Below, one piece after another: positions 6,841 through 13,198 of a DNA stretch of 13,198 nt. The stretch covers positions 1 through 13,198 of the forward strand of contig CAYZPO010000027.1 of assembly GCA_964480695.1 (NCBI GenBank). The letters are read 5' to 3'. The translations under genes and the position numbers were made by a program. The stretch's first letter is position 1. Each line of letters begins with the position of its first letter. This DNA comes from CAZDDW01 sp964480695 (GTDB lineage: Bacteria; Patescibacteriota; Patescibacteriia; UBA9934; CAZDDW01). Below the pieces are notes generated by a model. The model was not told the DNA's origin and did no database searches. It was given only the letters and a program-made list of their open reading frames with translations.

Positions 6841-7383
6841 CTAATCAAGTTGATCAAGTCTATACTCCCAACCCGGTTGCCAGGACCAGGGTGCGGGAAT
6901 CACTTCTTCCAGTGGTTTCCTCAAAATCCAATGTTCTAGACCGTATTGCGTAGCTCGGTGTCCAATAACCATGACGCGCTTACCGTCCCAATCACGCAAC
7001 AAATCTTCCAGAAACGAACGCATACGCTGAGCAAAATCCAAACCACTTTCCCCATCAGGAAACGGCTCAGAAATCCGCTTTGGCTTTTCTGGTTTGACCT
7101 CGCCTTCGGGCGCTGCAGTCAGATCCCCATAATTCCACTCTCGCAAACGCTTATCTTTGATAATCGGAAACTTATCACCAAAAGCGATCTCGGCTGTGGT
7201 GTACGAACGCTTCAAATCAGAGCAGAAGATGGCATCAAAGTGCTCTCCACCGCGTCGCTCTCCGACATCCTGAGCCTGTTCTCGACCCAATTCAGATAAT
7301 TCGACATCCTTCCACCCCGAGGCTAACCCAGCTTCGTTATCAGTCGTGGTTGAATGTGATTCAAAAATAATTTCTACGGACAT
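6841..7383 (-). CDS. Histidine phosphatase superfamily protein with atypical SHS motif
   Basis: This 180-residue protein has the phosphoglycerate mutase-like (branch 1 histidine phosphatase) layout. The catalytic loop reads FESHSTTTDNE, so His10 is present but the usual RHG is SHS: the conserved Arg and Gly are both replaced. The other pocket residues are in place: SDLKRSYTTAE (Arg59), RLREWNYGDL (Glu82) and VMVIGHRATQYGLEH (His142). Phosphatase activity is therefore plausible, but phosphate binding must differ. The substrate is unknown. It starts 12 nt after a second, canonical histidine phosphatase gene and ends 7 nt before the GIY-YIG gene, all in one operon. No Shine-Dalgarno is visible before the ATG at 7383. 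Confidence 0.87.
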   Translation of the reverse strand: MSVEIIFESHSTTTDNEAGLASGWKDVELSELGREQAQDVGERRGGEHFDAIFCSDLKRSYTTAEIAFGDKFPIIKDKRLREWNYGDLTAAPEGEVKPEKPKRISEPFPDGESGLDFAQRMRSFLEDLLRDWDGKRVMVIGHRATQYGLEHWILRKPLEEVIPAPWSWQPGWEYRLDQLD

Positions 7384-7395
7384 ATCTATAATTTT

Positions 7396-8025
7396 TTATT
7401 TATGTTCACTGGCGTAGCTACTGGATATCTTAAACACATGTGCTTCATTAGCCAAAGATTCTTCAGAAAGTAAAAGTAAATCTGCATTTCCAAAATGAAA
7501 ACCTAACAAAACATCTTGCCAGTCCAAATCATAAAAAGCGGCATAAATCATTTTCCCCATATCACCATGTGTGACTAACAATATGTTTCCCTGATCATGC
7601 TTGTCCCTAATCTCTTTAACAACTCGGCGACCACGTTCCAACAATTGTGGAAAGGTTTCTGCCCCTTCTGGCTCAAGAAAATAATTAATATCTTCTGATT
7701 GCAAAACCTTTGGTGCACAAAGATCCAATATTTCAGAACGATTTCTTCCGGTCATTATTCCAAAATCACGTTCAATCAACTCTTCCATAACAATCGGATC
7801 AGGGCTATTATTTGTTTCAGTGATAATTTGAGCGGTTTTGAAAGTCCTTTTCAGAGGAGAACAATAGATCACATCAAATCTAATTTTTGCATCAGCGATT
7901 TTATCTGCTACACATTTGGCTTGCTGAACACCTTGATCAGTTAGCCCATGATCTCGTCGGCCATTCAAAATGCCTTTTACATTATCCTCATCCTGACCAT
8001 GTCTGGCCAAATATATATTGAGCAT
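7396..8025 (-). CDS. Histidine phosphatase family protein (phosphoglycerate mutase-like)
   Basis: This 209-residue protein carries a full set of branch 1 histidine phosphatase motifs: YLARHGQDEDN (Arg8, catalytic His9), YCSPLKRTFKTAQ (Arg60), LIERDFGIMTG (acid Glu85) and LLVTHGDMGKMIYA (His153). Typical members remove phosphate from small metabolites or sugar phosphates; sequence alone does not say which, and cofactor-dependent mutase activity seems less likely. It lies 13 nt after the Nudix gene and 12 nt before the atypical phosphatase. The start ATG at 8025 has GAGG about 11 nt upstream, a loosely spaced Shine-Dalgarno. The two neighbouring phosphatases are clearly different from each other, so they are not a recent tandem duplication. 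Confidence 0.92.
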   Translation of the reverse strand: MLNIYLARHGQDEDNVKGILNGRRDHGLTDQGVQQAKCVADKIADAKIRFDVIYCSPLKRTFKTAQIITETNNSPDPIVMEELIERDFGIMTGRNRSEILDLCAPKVLQSEDINYFLEPEGAETFPQLLERGRRVVKEIRDKHDQGNILLVTHGDMGKMIYAAFYDLDWQDVLLGFHFGNADLLLLSEESLANEAHVFKISSSYASEHK

Positions 8026-8038
8026 ATAAATTTTAACC

Positions 8039-8545
8039 TCACTCAGCCTTTACGCTCTTAGTTTGCATCAGTTCAAAAGACAAACCTGATGAATAAAGTT
8101 TTTCGGCCTGGATTAATTCGTCTTCAATCCCCACATGAGGAAGCTCCTGCAACTCCTCCAGAGTAACCCATTTGAAGTCAGTAAAATCCTCGTCGATTAC
8201 CACGTTGTCCGCGTCTTCGACCTCGCAAAGATAAGAGAAGACTTTTACTGTTTGCTCGTCCGGACGGATAAACGACTTGTCTTTGAGTAGAACTTTGCCT
8301 GGCTTTAACTTAAGACTTGCCTCTTCCTCTGCTTCAGCCACCAAGGTCTCTTCCACAGTTTCATTATCCTCAACCTTGCCCCCAGGAAAAGTGTACATTC
8401 CAGGATAGGCTACTTCACGCTCTGAACGTTTGAGTACTAGATACCGGCCGTCGTTGTTACGAATCACAGCCACCACAGCGACAATATGTAGCTTATTTGC
8501 TTTTTTATACCCCATATTTTTTAAATAATTTTTATCATCTATCAC
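8039..8545 (-). CDS. Nudix hydrolase
   Basis: A Nudix fold is clear: a central strand VAVVAVIRNNDGRYLVLKRS, then YTFPGGKVEDNETVEETLV and AEAEEEASL. The Nudix box spans residues 56-78. The metal-binding Glu cluster is intact (Glu71, Glu74, Glu75), but the canonical Arg of REUXEE is Ala70 and the late Gly is Ser77. Nudix enzymes hydrolyse nucleoside diphosphates linked to another group; with glycan genes just upstream, a nucleotide-sugar or damaged-nucleotide substrate is possible but not shown. The GTG start at 8545 overlaps the GT4 stop by 4 nt (GTGA). ATG at 8515 (residue 11) is a reasonable alternative and would remove a poorly conserved-looking, Asn/Lys-rich start. The length of 158-168 residues is normal. 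Confidence 0.9.
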   Translation of the reverse strand: MIDDKNYLKNMGYKKANKLHIVAVVAVIRNNDGRYLVLKRSEREVAYPGMYTFPGGKVEDNETVEETLVAEAEEEASLKLKPGKVLLKDKSFIRPDEQTVKVFSYLCEVEDADNVVIDEDFTDFKWVTLEELQELPHVGIEDELIQAEKLYSSGLSFELMQTKSVKAE

Positions 8546-9753
8546 ATTACTGATTTGTACAGTTCCGTCAAATCCTGATAATGCTTTTCTGGGCCGTAGA
8601 CTTCCTCAGCACGTTTGCGGCCGGCGCAACCGAATTCCAGGGCCAGTTCAGGATTGTCCACCATCTCGCGAATACGCTCGACCAGAGCTCCGACATCACC
8701 TGGTGGGAACAAACGACCACTCACACCGTCCTCGAAGACGTTGGCTAGACCCCCTGTGTCAGATGCGATCACTGCAGTTCCTGTAGCCATGGCTTCCAAA
8801 GCAACCAGGCCAAAGACCTCGTACCACAGCGATGGTACAACCACAGCCCGTGCTCCGCGATACAAGTCCCAAGCTGGCTCACCTTTGCGCCAACCCAAAA
8901 ACTCAACGTTAGGAACATCAGCTGCCCACTCACGTAGCCACTCTTCATCAGGGCCAGATCCGAGAATCTTGCATTTAACATCAGGCAGCTCTTTCATGGC
9001 ACGAATTAACACGTCAGCGCCTTTTTCCGAGACCAGGCGTCCAACAAACAAAATATAACCCTCATCACTTTCCTGCTTAGTTTCGATTTCAGACACATCA
9101 AAAAAGTACGGGATAGTCACGATCTGCTCAGCCTTGAACCCATTCTCGATCATGATCTCGCGCACAAATTCAGCTGGAGCAATAAATTTATCAATCCCTT
9201 GTTCCCAGGATCGTCGCCAGCGATGCACTTTATACATCAGCGCCTGAGCAAAACTGGCTGCGTAAGAATCTTTGTGAAAACGCGACATAGTTGCTCGCAG
9301 CAATCCAGTCTGCCCCCAGTTCTCAATTTTGTTATGCGACCACAACATGTAGTTTGGAGCTAACAGGTGGTAATCGTGAACAGTCATCACGGTTGGGATA
9401 TTTCGTCGACGCAGTGCGTCCAGGATGGATGGCGAGAGCTGAGTGTAAATGTTGTGAACGTGACAAATGTCGGGTCGAGACTGCTGAATCAGCTCTGACA
9501 TCTTGCGTTTGGCCTCTGATGAATAGATCATTCGACCAAAGGTTCGCAGTCCGTCAAGCGACAAAGCTGGCGAGCGTGTGGGTACATATGATGGAAAAAA
9601 CTTGGCCCATTGACTGTGTTGATTCTCTTTATGTTGCATGGCAAACGGGATCACGTTGTGCCCGTGTTCTTCCAACAGCTCGGAGACGTTAAAATAATAA
9701 CGCTCGGCCCCGCCGCGCATATAATAGTACTTATTGGCCTGGATTATATTCAT
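8542..9753 (-). CDS. GT4-family (GT-B fold) glycosyltransferase
   Basis: This 403-residue protein has both Rossmann-like halves of a GT-B enzyme. N-terminal signatures are the acceptor-side loop MRGGAERYYFNVSELLEEHGH and PTVMTVHDYHLLAPNY at about 120-134. The C-terminal donor half shows ILFVGRLVSEKGADVLI and the EX7E motif WYEVFGLVALEAMATGTAVI (Glu312 and Glu320) that binds the nucleotide-sugar. It probably adds a sugar to a lipid-linked or surface glycan on the cytoplasmic face; donor and acceptor are not predictable. No membrane segment is obvious. Its ATG overlaps the upstream O-antigen ligase-like gene by 4 nt (ATGA), and its stop overlaps the Nudix start, so translation of the three genes is likely coupled. 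Confidence 0.93.
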   Translation of the reverse strand: MNIIQANKYYYMRGGAERYYFNVSELLEEHGHNVIPFAMQHKENQHSQWAKFFPSYVPTRSPALSLDGLRTFGRMIYSSEAKRKMSELIQQSRPDICHVHNIYTQLSPSILDALRRRNIPTVMTVHDYHLLAPNYMLWSHNKIENWGQTGLLRATMSRFHKDSYAASFAQALMYKVHRWRRSWEQGIDKFIAPAEFVREIMIENGFKAEQIVTIPYFFDVSEIETKQESDEGYILFVGRLVSEKGADVLIRAMKELPDVKCKILGSGPDEEWLREWAADVPNVEFLGWRKGEPAWDLYRGARAVVVPSLWYEVFGLVALEAMATGTAVIASDTGGLANVFEDGVSGRLFPPGDVGALVERIREMVDNPELALEFGCAGRKRAEEVYGPEKHYQDLTELYKSVM

Positions 9754-11282
9754 AAAGAAATCTTTTCACGTTGACCCAGGACCACAATCAGACCGCCGTA
9801 GAGCCAGAGATAATACGCTAGCGAGCGGACCTCAAGGAAAGTGGCCAAGAAGGCATTCAAGGACACAGCAAGCATGGCAGCACAGTAGCCCAGAGCTAAT
9901 CCGCGAACGAACGGATCTTGAGAGTTCTGGTAAACCTTAAAGGAGTAGCGGAACAGGCCGGCAAAGATCAAGAGATAGAAGAGGAGTCCGAGCGTACCGG
10001 TCTCGCCCCAAAGCGAGAACCAGTTATTATCAATGTAGCCATCAGTTCCGTAAACACCAAATGGTAACCCTAGTTCCTCATAAACCGTGGCGTTACCCAG
10101 CGCTGCGGCAGCACCGGCTCCGTACTGTCCAGGACCGTGCCCGAAAAATGGTGATGCTGGAATCACTACCGCTGGTGTCTGCACCATCCAATACAAACGT
10201 CCGAGACCGTAGTACTCTCCACGCCAACGTTCGTACGAAAAGGATTCAAAGAAACGCTCAACCACGGTTTGCTGCGGAGTCTCCAAAATATAACGCACGA
10301 CCAAACCTGAATACGCTAAATACGACGCGGCAACAATAGCAAAAGCGGCCACCCCGATCATCACCCGCTTGTCGCGCTTGATAAGTAAGGCAATAAACAA
10401 AAAACCAAGCAGAAAACCGAACCAAGAAGAACGTGAATACGTTAACACCAGTGTTGGAAGTCCGAGAATAAACAACCACCACAGTTCTCGCCGCTTCCCT
10501 TCGCTTAGCTTGCGCTCGTAAATCAGACCAGCGGCCAGGAGCAAGAAAAAGGCCACAAACGTTCCTAAACGATCATATCGACCTAGCGTGGCAAAGACGC
10601 GAGAGCCTGGATCCCAGAACTGCTCGACTGCGCCTTTAAGCTGAATGTCAGCGTATGTTCGAGTCTCACTTGGCAGCAAAAAACTGTCTAAAGCTCCGCC
10701 CACTCCGGCCTGAAAGATTCCTAACGCACACTGAAAGAGCACAAGGGTAAACATGATAATCGTTAATCGACGGACAAAAAGAGTGGAAGGGGCCAGATAT
10801 AAGGCAATAAAAAAGACTAAAAGGAAACGTAAAATCTGACGCATACCGAGCACAGCTGTGGTCGGTTCTACTAAATTAACAACTGCCGACGTGATTAAAA
10901 TCACTAAGAAGAGTACTAATGGTAAATCGATCGGTGATTGACGATGTTTAATTTGACGAGTAATAAATTGCCAAATCACCACCGCAACCAGCAAATAAAT
11001 CAGAACCTCAGAAAAGTAACGGGCAAATAGATAAATGTCATCCGGAACCCATTTGAGCAAGAACGGTTCAAACGGTAAATACACGGCCACAAAGACCATG
11101 GTCCACAAAGGTCGAGCAAAGGTGAGAATCAAAAAAACGATCCCAATGACCGCAGCAACAGTAAATAAGGGCGAGATAAAAACGATTGATCCCATGATCG
11201 CGACCAGTGCTAACACGATTAAAACAACCATGAAGCGCATCTCTTCCTCAGATTTTTGGTAAACGTCCTGAAGGTTGATCAT
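9750..11282 (-). CDS. O-antigen ligase/polymerase (Wzy_C-like) family membrane protein
   Basis: This 510-residue, highly hydrophobic protein has roughly ten or more membrane segments, a normal size for the family. The Wzy_C-type signature LVLTYSRSSWFGFLLGFLF (about 278-296, Arg284 central) is followed by a large outside loop (about 330-425) containing FFGHGPGQYGAG and WFSLWGETGTLGLL, the usual positions of catalytic His/Arg residues. Such proteins transfer or polymerise lipid-linked glycan on the outer face of the membrane. With the GT4 gene directly downstream, it likely serves a surface polysaccharide or protein glycosylation pathway. ATG at 11282 is the longest start. ATG at 11240 (residue 15) has a better Shine-Dalgarno (GAGG five to six nt upstream) and begins right at the first membrane helix, so a 496-residue protein is possible. 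It is the first gene of the operon and lies next to the composition break. Confidence 0.9.
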   Translation of the reverse strand: MINLQDVYQKSEEEMRFMVVLIVLALVAIMGSIVFISPLFTVAAVIGIVFLILTFARPLWTMVFVAVYLPFEPFLLKWVPDDIYLFARYFSEVLIYLLVAVVIWQFITRQIKHRQSPIDLPLVLFLVILITSAVVNLVEPTTAVLGMRQILRFLLVFFIALYLAPSTLFVRRLTIIMFTLVLFQCALGIFQAGVGGALDSFLLPSETRTYADIQLKGAVEQFWDPGSRVFATLGRYDRLGTFVAFFLLLAAGLIYERKLSEGKRRELWWLFILGLPTLVLTYSRSSWFGFLLGFLFIALLIKRDKRVMIGVAAFAIVAASYLAYSGLVVRYILETPQQTVVERFFESFSYERWRGEYYGLGRLYWMVQTPAVVIPASPFFGHGPGQYGAGAAAALGNATVYEELGLPFGVYGTDGYIDNNWFSLWGETGTLGLLFYLLIFAGLFRYSFKVYQNSQDPFVRGLALGYCAAMLAVSLNAFLATFLEVRSLAYYLWLYGGLIVVLGQREKISL

Positions 11283-11313
11283 ATTGATCTTATTTTACCA
11301 GATAAAACTGAAA
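11283..11313. other. Composition boundary: patescibacterial-type DNA to very GC-rich DNA
   Basis: Left of this short AT-rich spacer, genes use mixed third codon positions; right of it, everything is strongly GC-rich and almost all codons end in C or G. No transposase, integrase, tRNA or direct repeat marks the site. It could be a false join between two genomes or the edge of a transferred segment. Confidence 0.7.
11292..11300 (-). promoter_or_regulatory. Possible extended -10 element for the glycan operon
   Basis: On the minus strand TGGTAAAAT gives an extended -10 (TAAAAT at 11297-11292). No -35 match lies 17 bp upstream, where the terminator hairpin stem sits. A start near 11285 would leave almost no leader for the ATG at 11282 but about 45 nt for the alternative ATG at 11240. 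Weak evidence, and the true upstream region may be missing if the contig is chimeric. Confidence 0.3.
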
Positions 11314-11341
11314 GCGGCGACTCACGAGTGTGAGCCGCCGC
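11301..11341 (-). terminator. Intrinsic terminator of the MopE-repeat gene
   Basis: In the minus direction GCGGCGGCTCAC, a four-base loop ACTC and GTGAGTCGCCGC (11341-11314) form a 12-bp stem, followed by TTTCAGTTTTA. One pair is G-U in the minus transcript but would be an A-C mismatch in a plus transcript, so the hairpin is built for the minus strand. It lies about 58 nt after the TAG stop of the repeat gene. Confidence 0.75.
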
Positions 11342-11398
11342 TGTAGCGTTTCGTTGCCCCACGAGAAGGGGGCGGAAGGTTCGTTGAGAGGAGCCGGA

Positions 11399-13198
11399 CT
11401 AGAAGTCCTGGCAGTTGAGGATGGCGTCGTCCCAGTAGCCGACGTTGTCGTCAGCCGCTTCGCCGGGCTGCAAGGACGCTCGCCGCGTGCCGTCCTGGTC
11501 GTTGATGGTGAAGTCCAGCTCCACCTGGACCCAGGTCATGTCCAGGGCGAAGTAGTACTCCGTGTACTCGACCATGACGCTCAACTCCGGGAACTCGTGT
11601 CGGATGAGCTGGAACGGCAGGTACGGGAAGCTGACGTTGTCGTCGATGGCCAGCCAGATCGAGAAGGTGCACTCGGCACCTTCCGGCAGGTCAGCCGCGT
11701 CGATCAACTGGAAGAGCTGTTCGTCCCAGGACTCGTCGTCCTGAGTCGGGTTCTCCCACCAGCCGTGGCAATTCCCTTGCGGTGCGAACCCGTCGTTGCA
11801 GGTCACGCCCCATTCGAGGTCACTACCTTCGTCCAGCTCGTCGTGGCTGTGCCACCCATCGGTGGTACCCGTTTCCAGGTCACCGTTCTCCAGCATGTTG
11901 TCCGAACAGATCAGCTCGGCCATGCAGTCGGCGTCGTCACAGTCCCCGACTCCGGAACAGTCCTCGTCCACCTGGTTGCCACAGATCTCCGGGGCGCCCG
12001 GGTAGACGTTGGCGTCCGCGTCGTCGCAGTCGTCGGAACAGGTGTCGTAGCCGTCCTCGTCGGCGTCGTCCAGGTTGAGGTCCGCGTCGGCGTCGTCGCA
12101 GTCACCCTCGCAGGTGGCCGCGCCGTCACCGTCTTCGTCCAGCTCGTCCGTGGGAACGTCGTCGTCGCAGTCGTTGTCCAGGCCGTCGCACAGCTCCGGG
12201 GCGCCGGGATAGGTGTCTGCGTCGAAGTCGTCGCAGTCGCCTTCGCAGTACATGACCCCGTCGGCGTCTTCGTCGGTCTCGTCGAGCGGGATCACCCCGT
12301 CGCAGTCCGAGTCTACGCCATCGCAGTCCTCTTCCGCGCCGAAGTAGATCGTCGGTTCGGTGTCGTCGCAGTCGCCTTCGCAGACCATCTGCCCGTCACC
12401 GTCGTCGTCGACTTCGTCCTCGTCCGGGGCGCCGTCACAGTCCTGGTCGACTCCGTCACACTCCTCGGTCGCGCCGGGGTAGGTGTCGTCGTCGCCGGGA
12501 TCGCAGTCGCCTTCGCACTCGGTGAAGCCGTCGCCGTCGCCATCGATCTCGTCGTCCGGGATGATCCCGTCGCAGTCGTCGTCCAACCGGTTGCAGCTTT
12601 CGCTGGCTCCGGGATAGATGTCGGCGTTGCCGTCATCACAGTCGTTGGAGCAGGTGTCGTAGCCGTCCGCGTCGGCGTCGTTGAGGTTGAGGCTGGCGTC
12701 GTTGTCGTCGCAGTCCCCTTCACAGCCGCGGTACAGGTCGCCGTCATCGTCGTTCTCGTCGGCCGGGACATTGCCGTCACAGTTGTCGTCGATGCCGTTG
12801 CACTGCTCCGTGGCGCCGAGGTAGATGTTGGCGTTGCCGTCATCGCAGTCCTCATCGCAGATCATGAAGCCATCGCCGTCTGCATCGACCTCATCGGCCG
12901 GGACCACGCCGTCGCAGTCCTGGTCGAGTCCGTCACAGAGTTCGTCGGCTCCGAGGTAGATGTCGGCGTCCGCGTCGTCGCAGTCACCTTCACAGACCAT
13001 CTGACCGTCACCATCGACGTCGACCTCGTCCGCGTCGGGAGCCCCGTCGCAGTCGTTGTCGAGCCCGTCGCACGCTTCCGCGGCGCCGGGATAGATGGCA
13101 TCGTTCAGATCATCGCAGTCACCGTCACACTCGGACACACCGTCACCGTCGTCGTCGTACTCGTCGGCTGGGACCTGGAGGTCGCAGTCGTTGTCGAG
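11399..13198 (-). CDS. MopE-type metal-binding repeat protein with C-terminal carbohydrate-binding-like domain (5' end outside window)
   Basis: An open frame of 600 codons runs from the right edge to TAG at 11401-11399, so the N-terminus is missing; an apparent GTG start at 13138 is just an internal Val codon. The first 408 residues are eight Asp/Cys-rich units of the putative metal-binding (MopE, PF11617-like) type, consensus LDxDCDGxxPxDEVDxDGDG followed by xxxCEGDCDD and IYPGAxExCDG. A degenerate last unit (DEDCSGVGDCDDADC) follows. The final 160 or so residues begin NGDLETGTTDGW and end NVGYWDDAILNC, a jelly-roll CBM-like pattern with sparse Cys. Such proteins are usually secreted and calcium-binding; function is unknown. 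The DNA is far more GC-rich than the rest of the window, typical of Myxococcota-like genomes rather than the neighbouring genes. Confidence 0.88.
   Translation of the reverse strand, partial: LDNDCDLQVPADEYDDDGDGVSECDGDCDDLNDAIYPGAAEACDGLDNDCDGAPDADEVDVDGDGQMVCEGDCDDADADIYLGADELCDGLDQDCDGVVPADEVDADGDGFMICDEDCDDGNANIYLGATEQCNGIDDNCDGNVPADENDDDGDLYRGCEGDCDDNDASLNLNDADADGYDTCSNDCDDGNADIYPGASESCNRLDDDCDGIIPDDEIDGDGDGFTECEGDCDPGDDDTYPGATEECDGVDQDCDGAPDEDEVDDDGDGQMVCEGDCDDTEPTIYFGAEEDCDGVDSDCDGVIPLDETDEDADGVMYCEGDCDDFDADTYPGAPELCDGLDNDCDDDVPTDELDEDGDGAATCEGDCDDADADLNLDDADEDGYDTCSDDCDDADANVYPGAPEICGNQVDEDCSGVGDCDDADCMAELICSDNMLENGDLETGTTDGWHSHDELDEGSDLEWGVTCNDGFAPQGNCHGWWENPTQDDESWDEQLFQLIDAADLPEGAECTFSIWLAIDDNVSFPYLPFQLIRHEFPELSVMVEYTEYYFALDMTWVQVELDFTINDQDGTRRASLQPGEAADDNVGYWDDAILNCQDF
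11975..13198 (-). repeat. Eight tandem MopE units forming two 204-residue super-repeats
   Basis: Reading from the right edge, the units are 13198-13064, 13063-12929, 12928-12794 (45 residues each), 12793-12587 (69), 12586-12452, 12451-12317, 12316-12182 (45 each) and 12181-11975 (69). Unit n resembles unit n+4 more than its neighbour. Units 2 and 6 share GAPDxDEVDxDGDGQMVC, units 3 and 7 share CDGVxP and an M two residues before Cys, and units 4 and 8 are both the long form with LNLxDADxDGYDTCS. The period is 612 nt. Confidence 0.88.

Noticed and set aside
8615..10339. Plus-strand open frames opposite the glycosyltransferase and O-antigen ligase genes
   Set aside because: They lie opposite well-supported genes, have no ribosome sites, and their translations show no domain or composition typical of real proteins.
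11782..13101. Several long open frames overlapping the MopE gene on both strands (Thr/Arg/Ala-rich or Arg/Pro-rich translations)
   Set aside because: They arise from the GC-rich, GAC/GTC-dominated repeat read in other frames; their translations are low-complexity and the metal-binding frame is clearly the real one.
11975..13198. Regular spacing that could suggest a CRISPR array
   Set aside because: The period is 135 nt (or 207 nt), the units diverge at nucleotide level, and the repeat is explained by a continuous protein reading frame.
1..13198. Recoded genetic code (TGA as glycine, seen in some Patescibacteria lineages)
   Set aside because: TGA ends several complete genes at sensible positions (sigma factor, Nudix, GT4, O-antigen ligase), and no gene has internal TGA codons.

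Overview
The window looks like a scaffolded metagenome contig from a Patescibacteria (CPR)-type bacterium. The evidence is the gene repertoire: a DUF5667 membrane protein beside an ECF sigma factor, a secreted GHL15-type glycoside hydrolase with FG-GAP repeats, a very small HTH protein, a minimal envelope-glycan operon, short spacers and few Shine-Dalgarno sequences. TGA, TAA and TAG all end genes, so the standard bacterial code fits. No rRNA, tRNA, CRISPR array, transposase or att-like repeat was found. The taxonomic call is inference from gene content, not from a phylogenetic marker.

Layout. (1) 113-1904, minus: an ECF-like sigma factor overlaps a DUF5667 single-pass membrane protein by 8 nt, a likely signalling pair. 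(2) 1905-2065: a divergent control region with one plausible sigma70-type promoter per direction. (3) 2066-6175, plus: HTH protein, secreted GHL15 hydrolase with a C-terminal FG-GAP propeller, and a membrane-anchored protein with Ig-like extracellular domains. This is a compact surface-protein operon, and its hydrolase gene is interrupted by a 10-N scaffold gap. (4) 6215-6541, plus: an orphan 108-residue gene with its own extended -10 promoter and a bidirectional terminator. (5) 11282-6585, minus: six tightly packed genes, O-antigen ligase-like polymerase, GT4 glycosyltransferase, Nudix hydrolase, two histidine phosphatases and a GIY-YIG domain protein. (6) 13198-11399, minus: the 3' part of a large, extremely Asp-rich MopE-type metal-binding repeat protein in very GC-rich DNA, ending in a carbohydrate-binding-like domain and a terminator.

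The last block differs sharply from the rest in GC content and codon choice. The change is confined to a few tens of bases near 11283-11313. It is either an assembly chimera with a high-GC genome (Myxococcota-like repeats) or a recent transfer; the sequence alone cannot decide.

The strongest structural observation lies in this block. Its eight metal-binding units are organised as two copies of a four-unit, 204-residue super-repeat, and each copy closes with a unit in which a 24-residue half-module is doubled. Nothing here amounts to a clearly new defence or mobile system. The main points of interest are the surface and signalling genes, the super-repeat and the junction.
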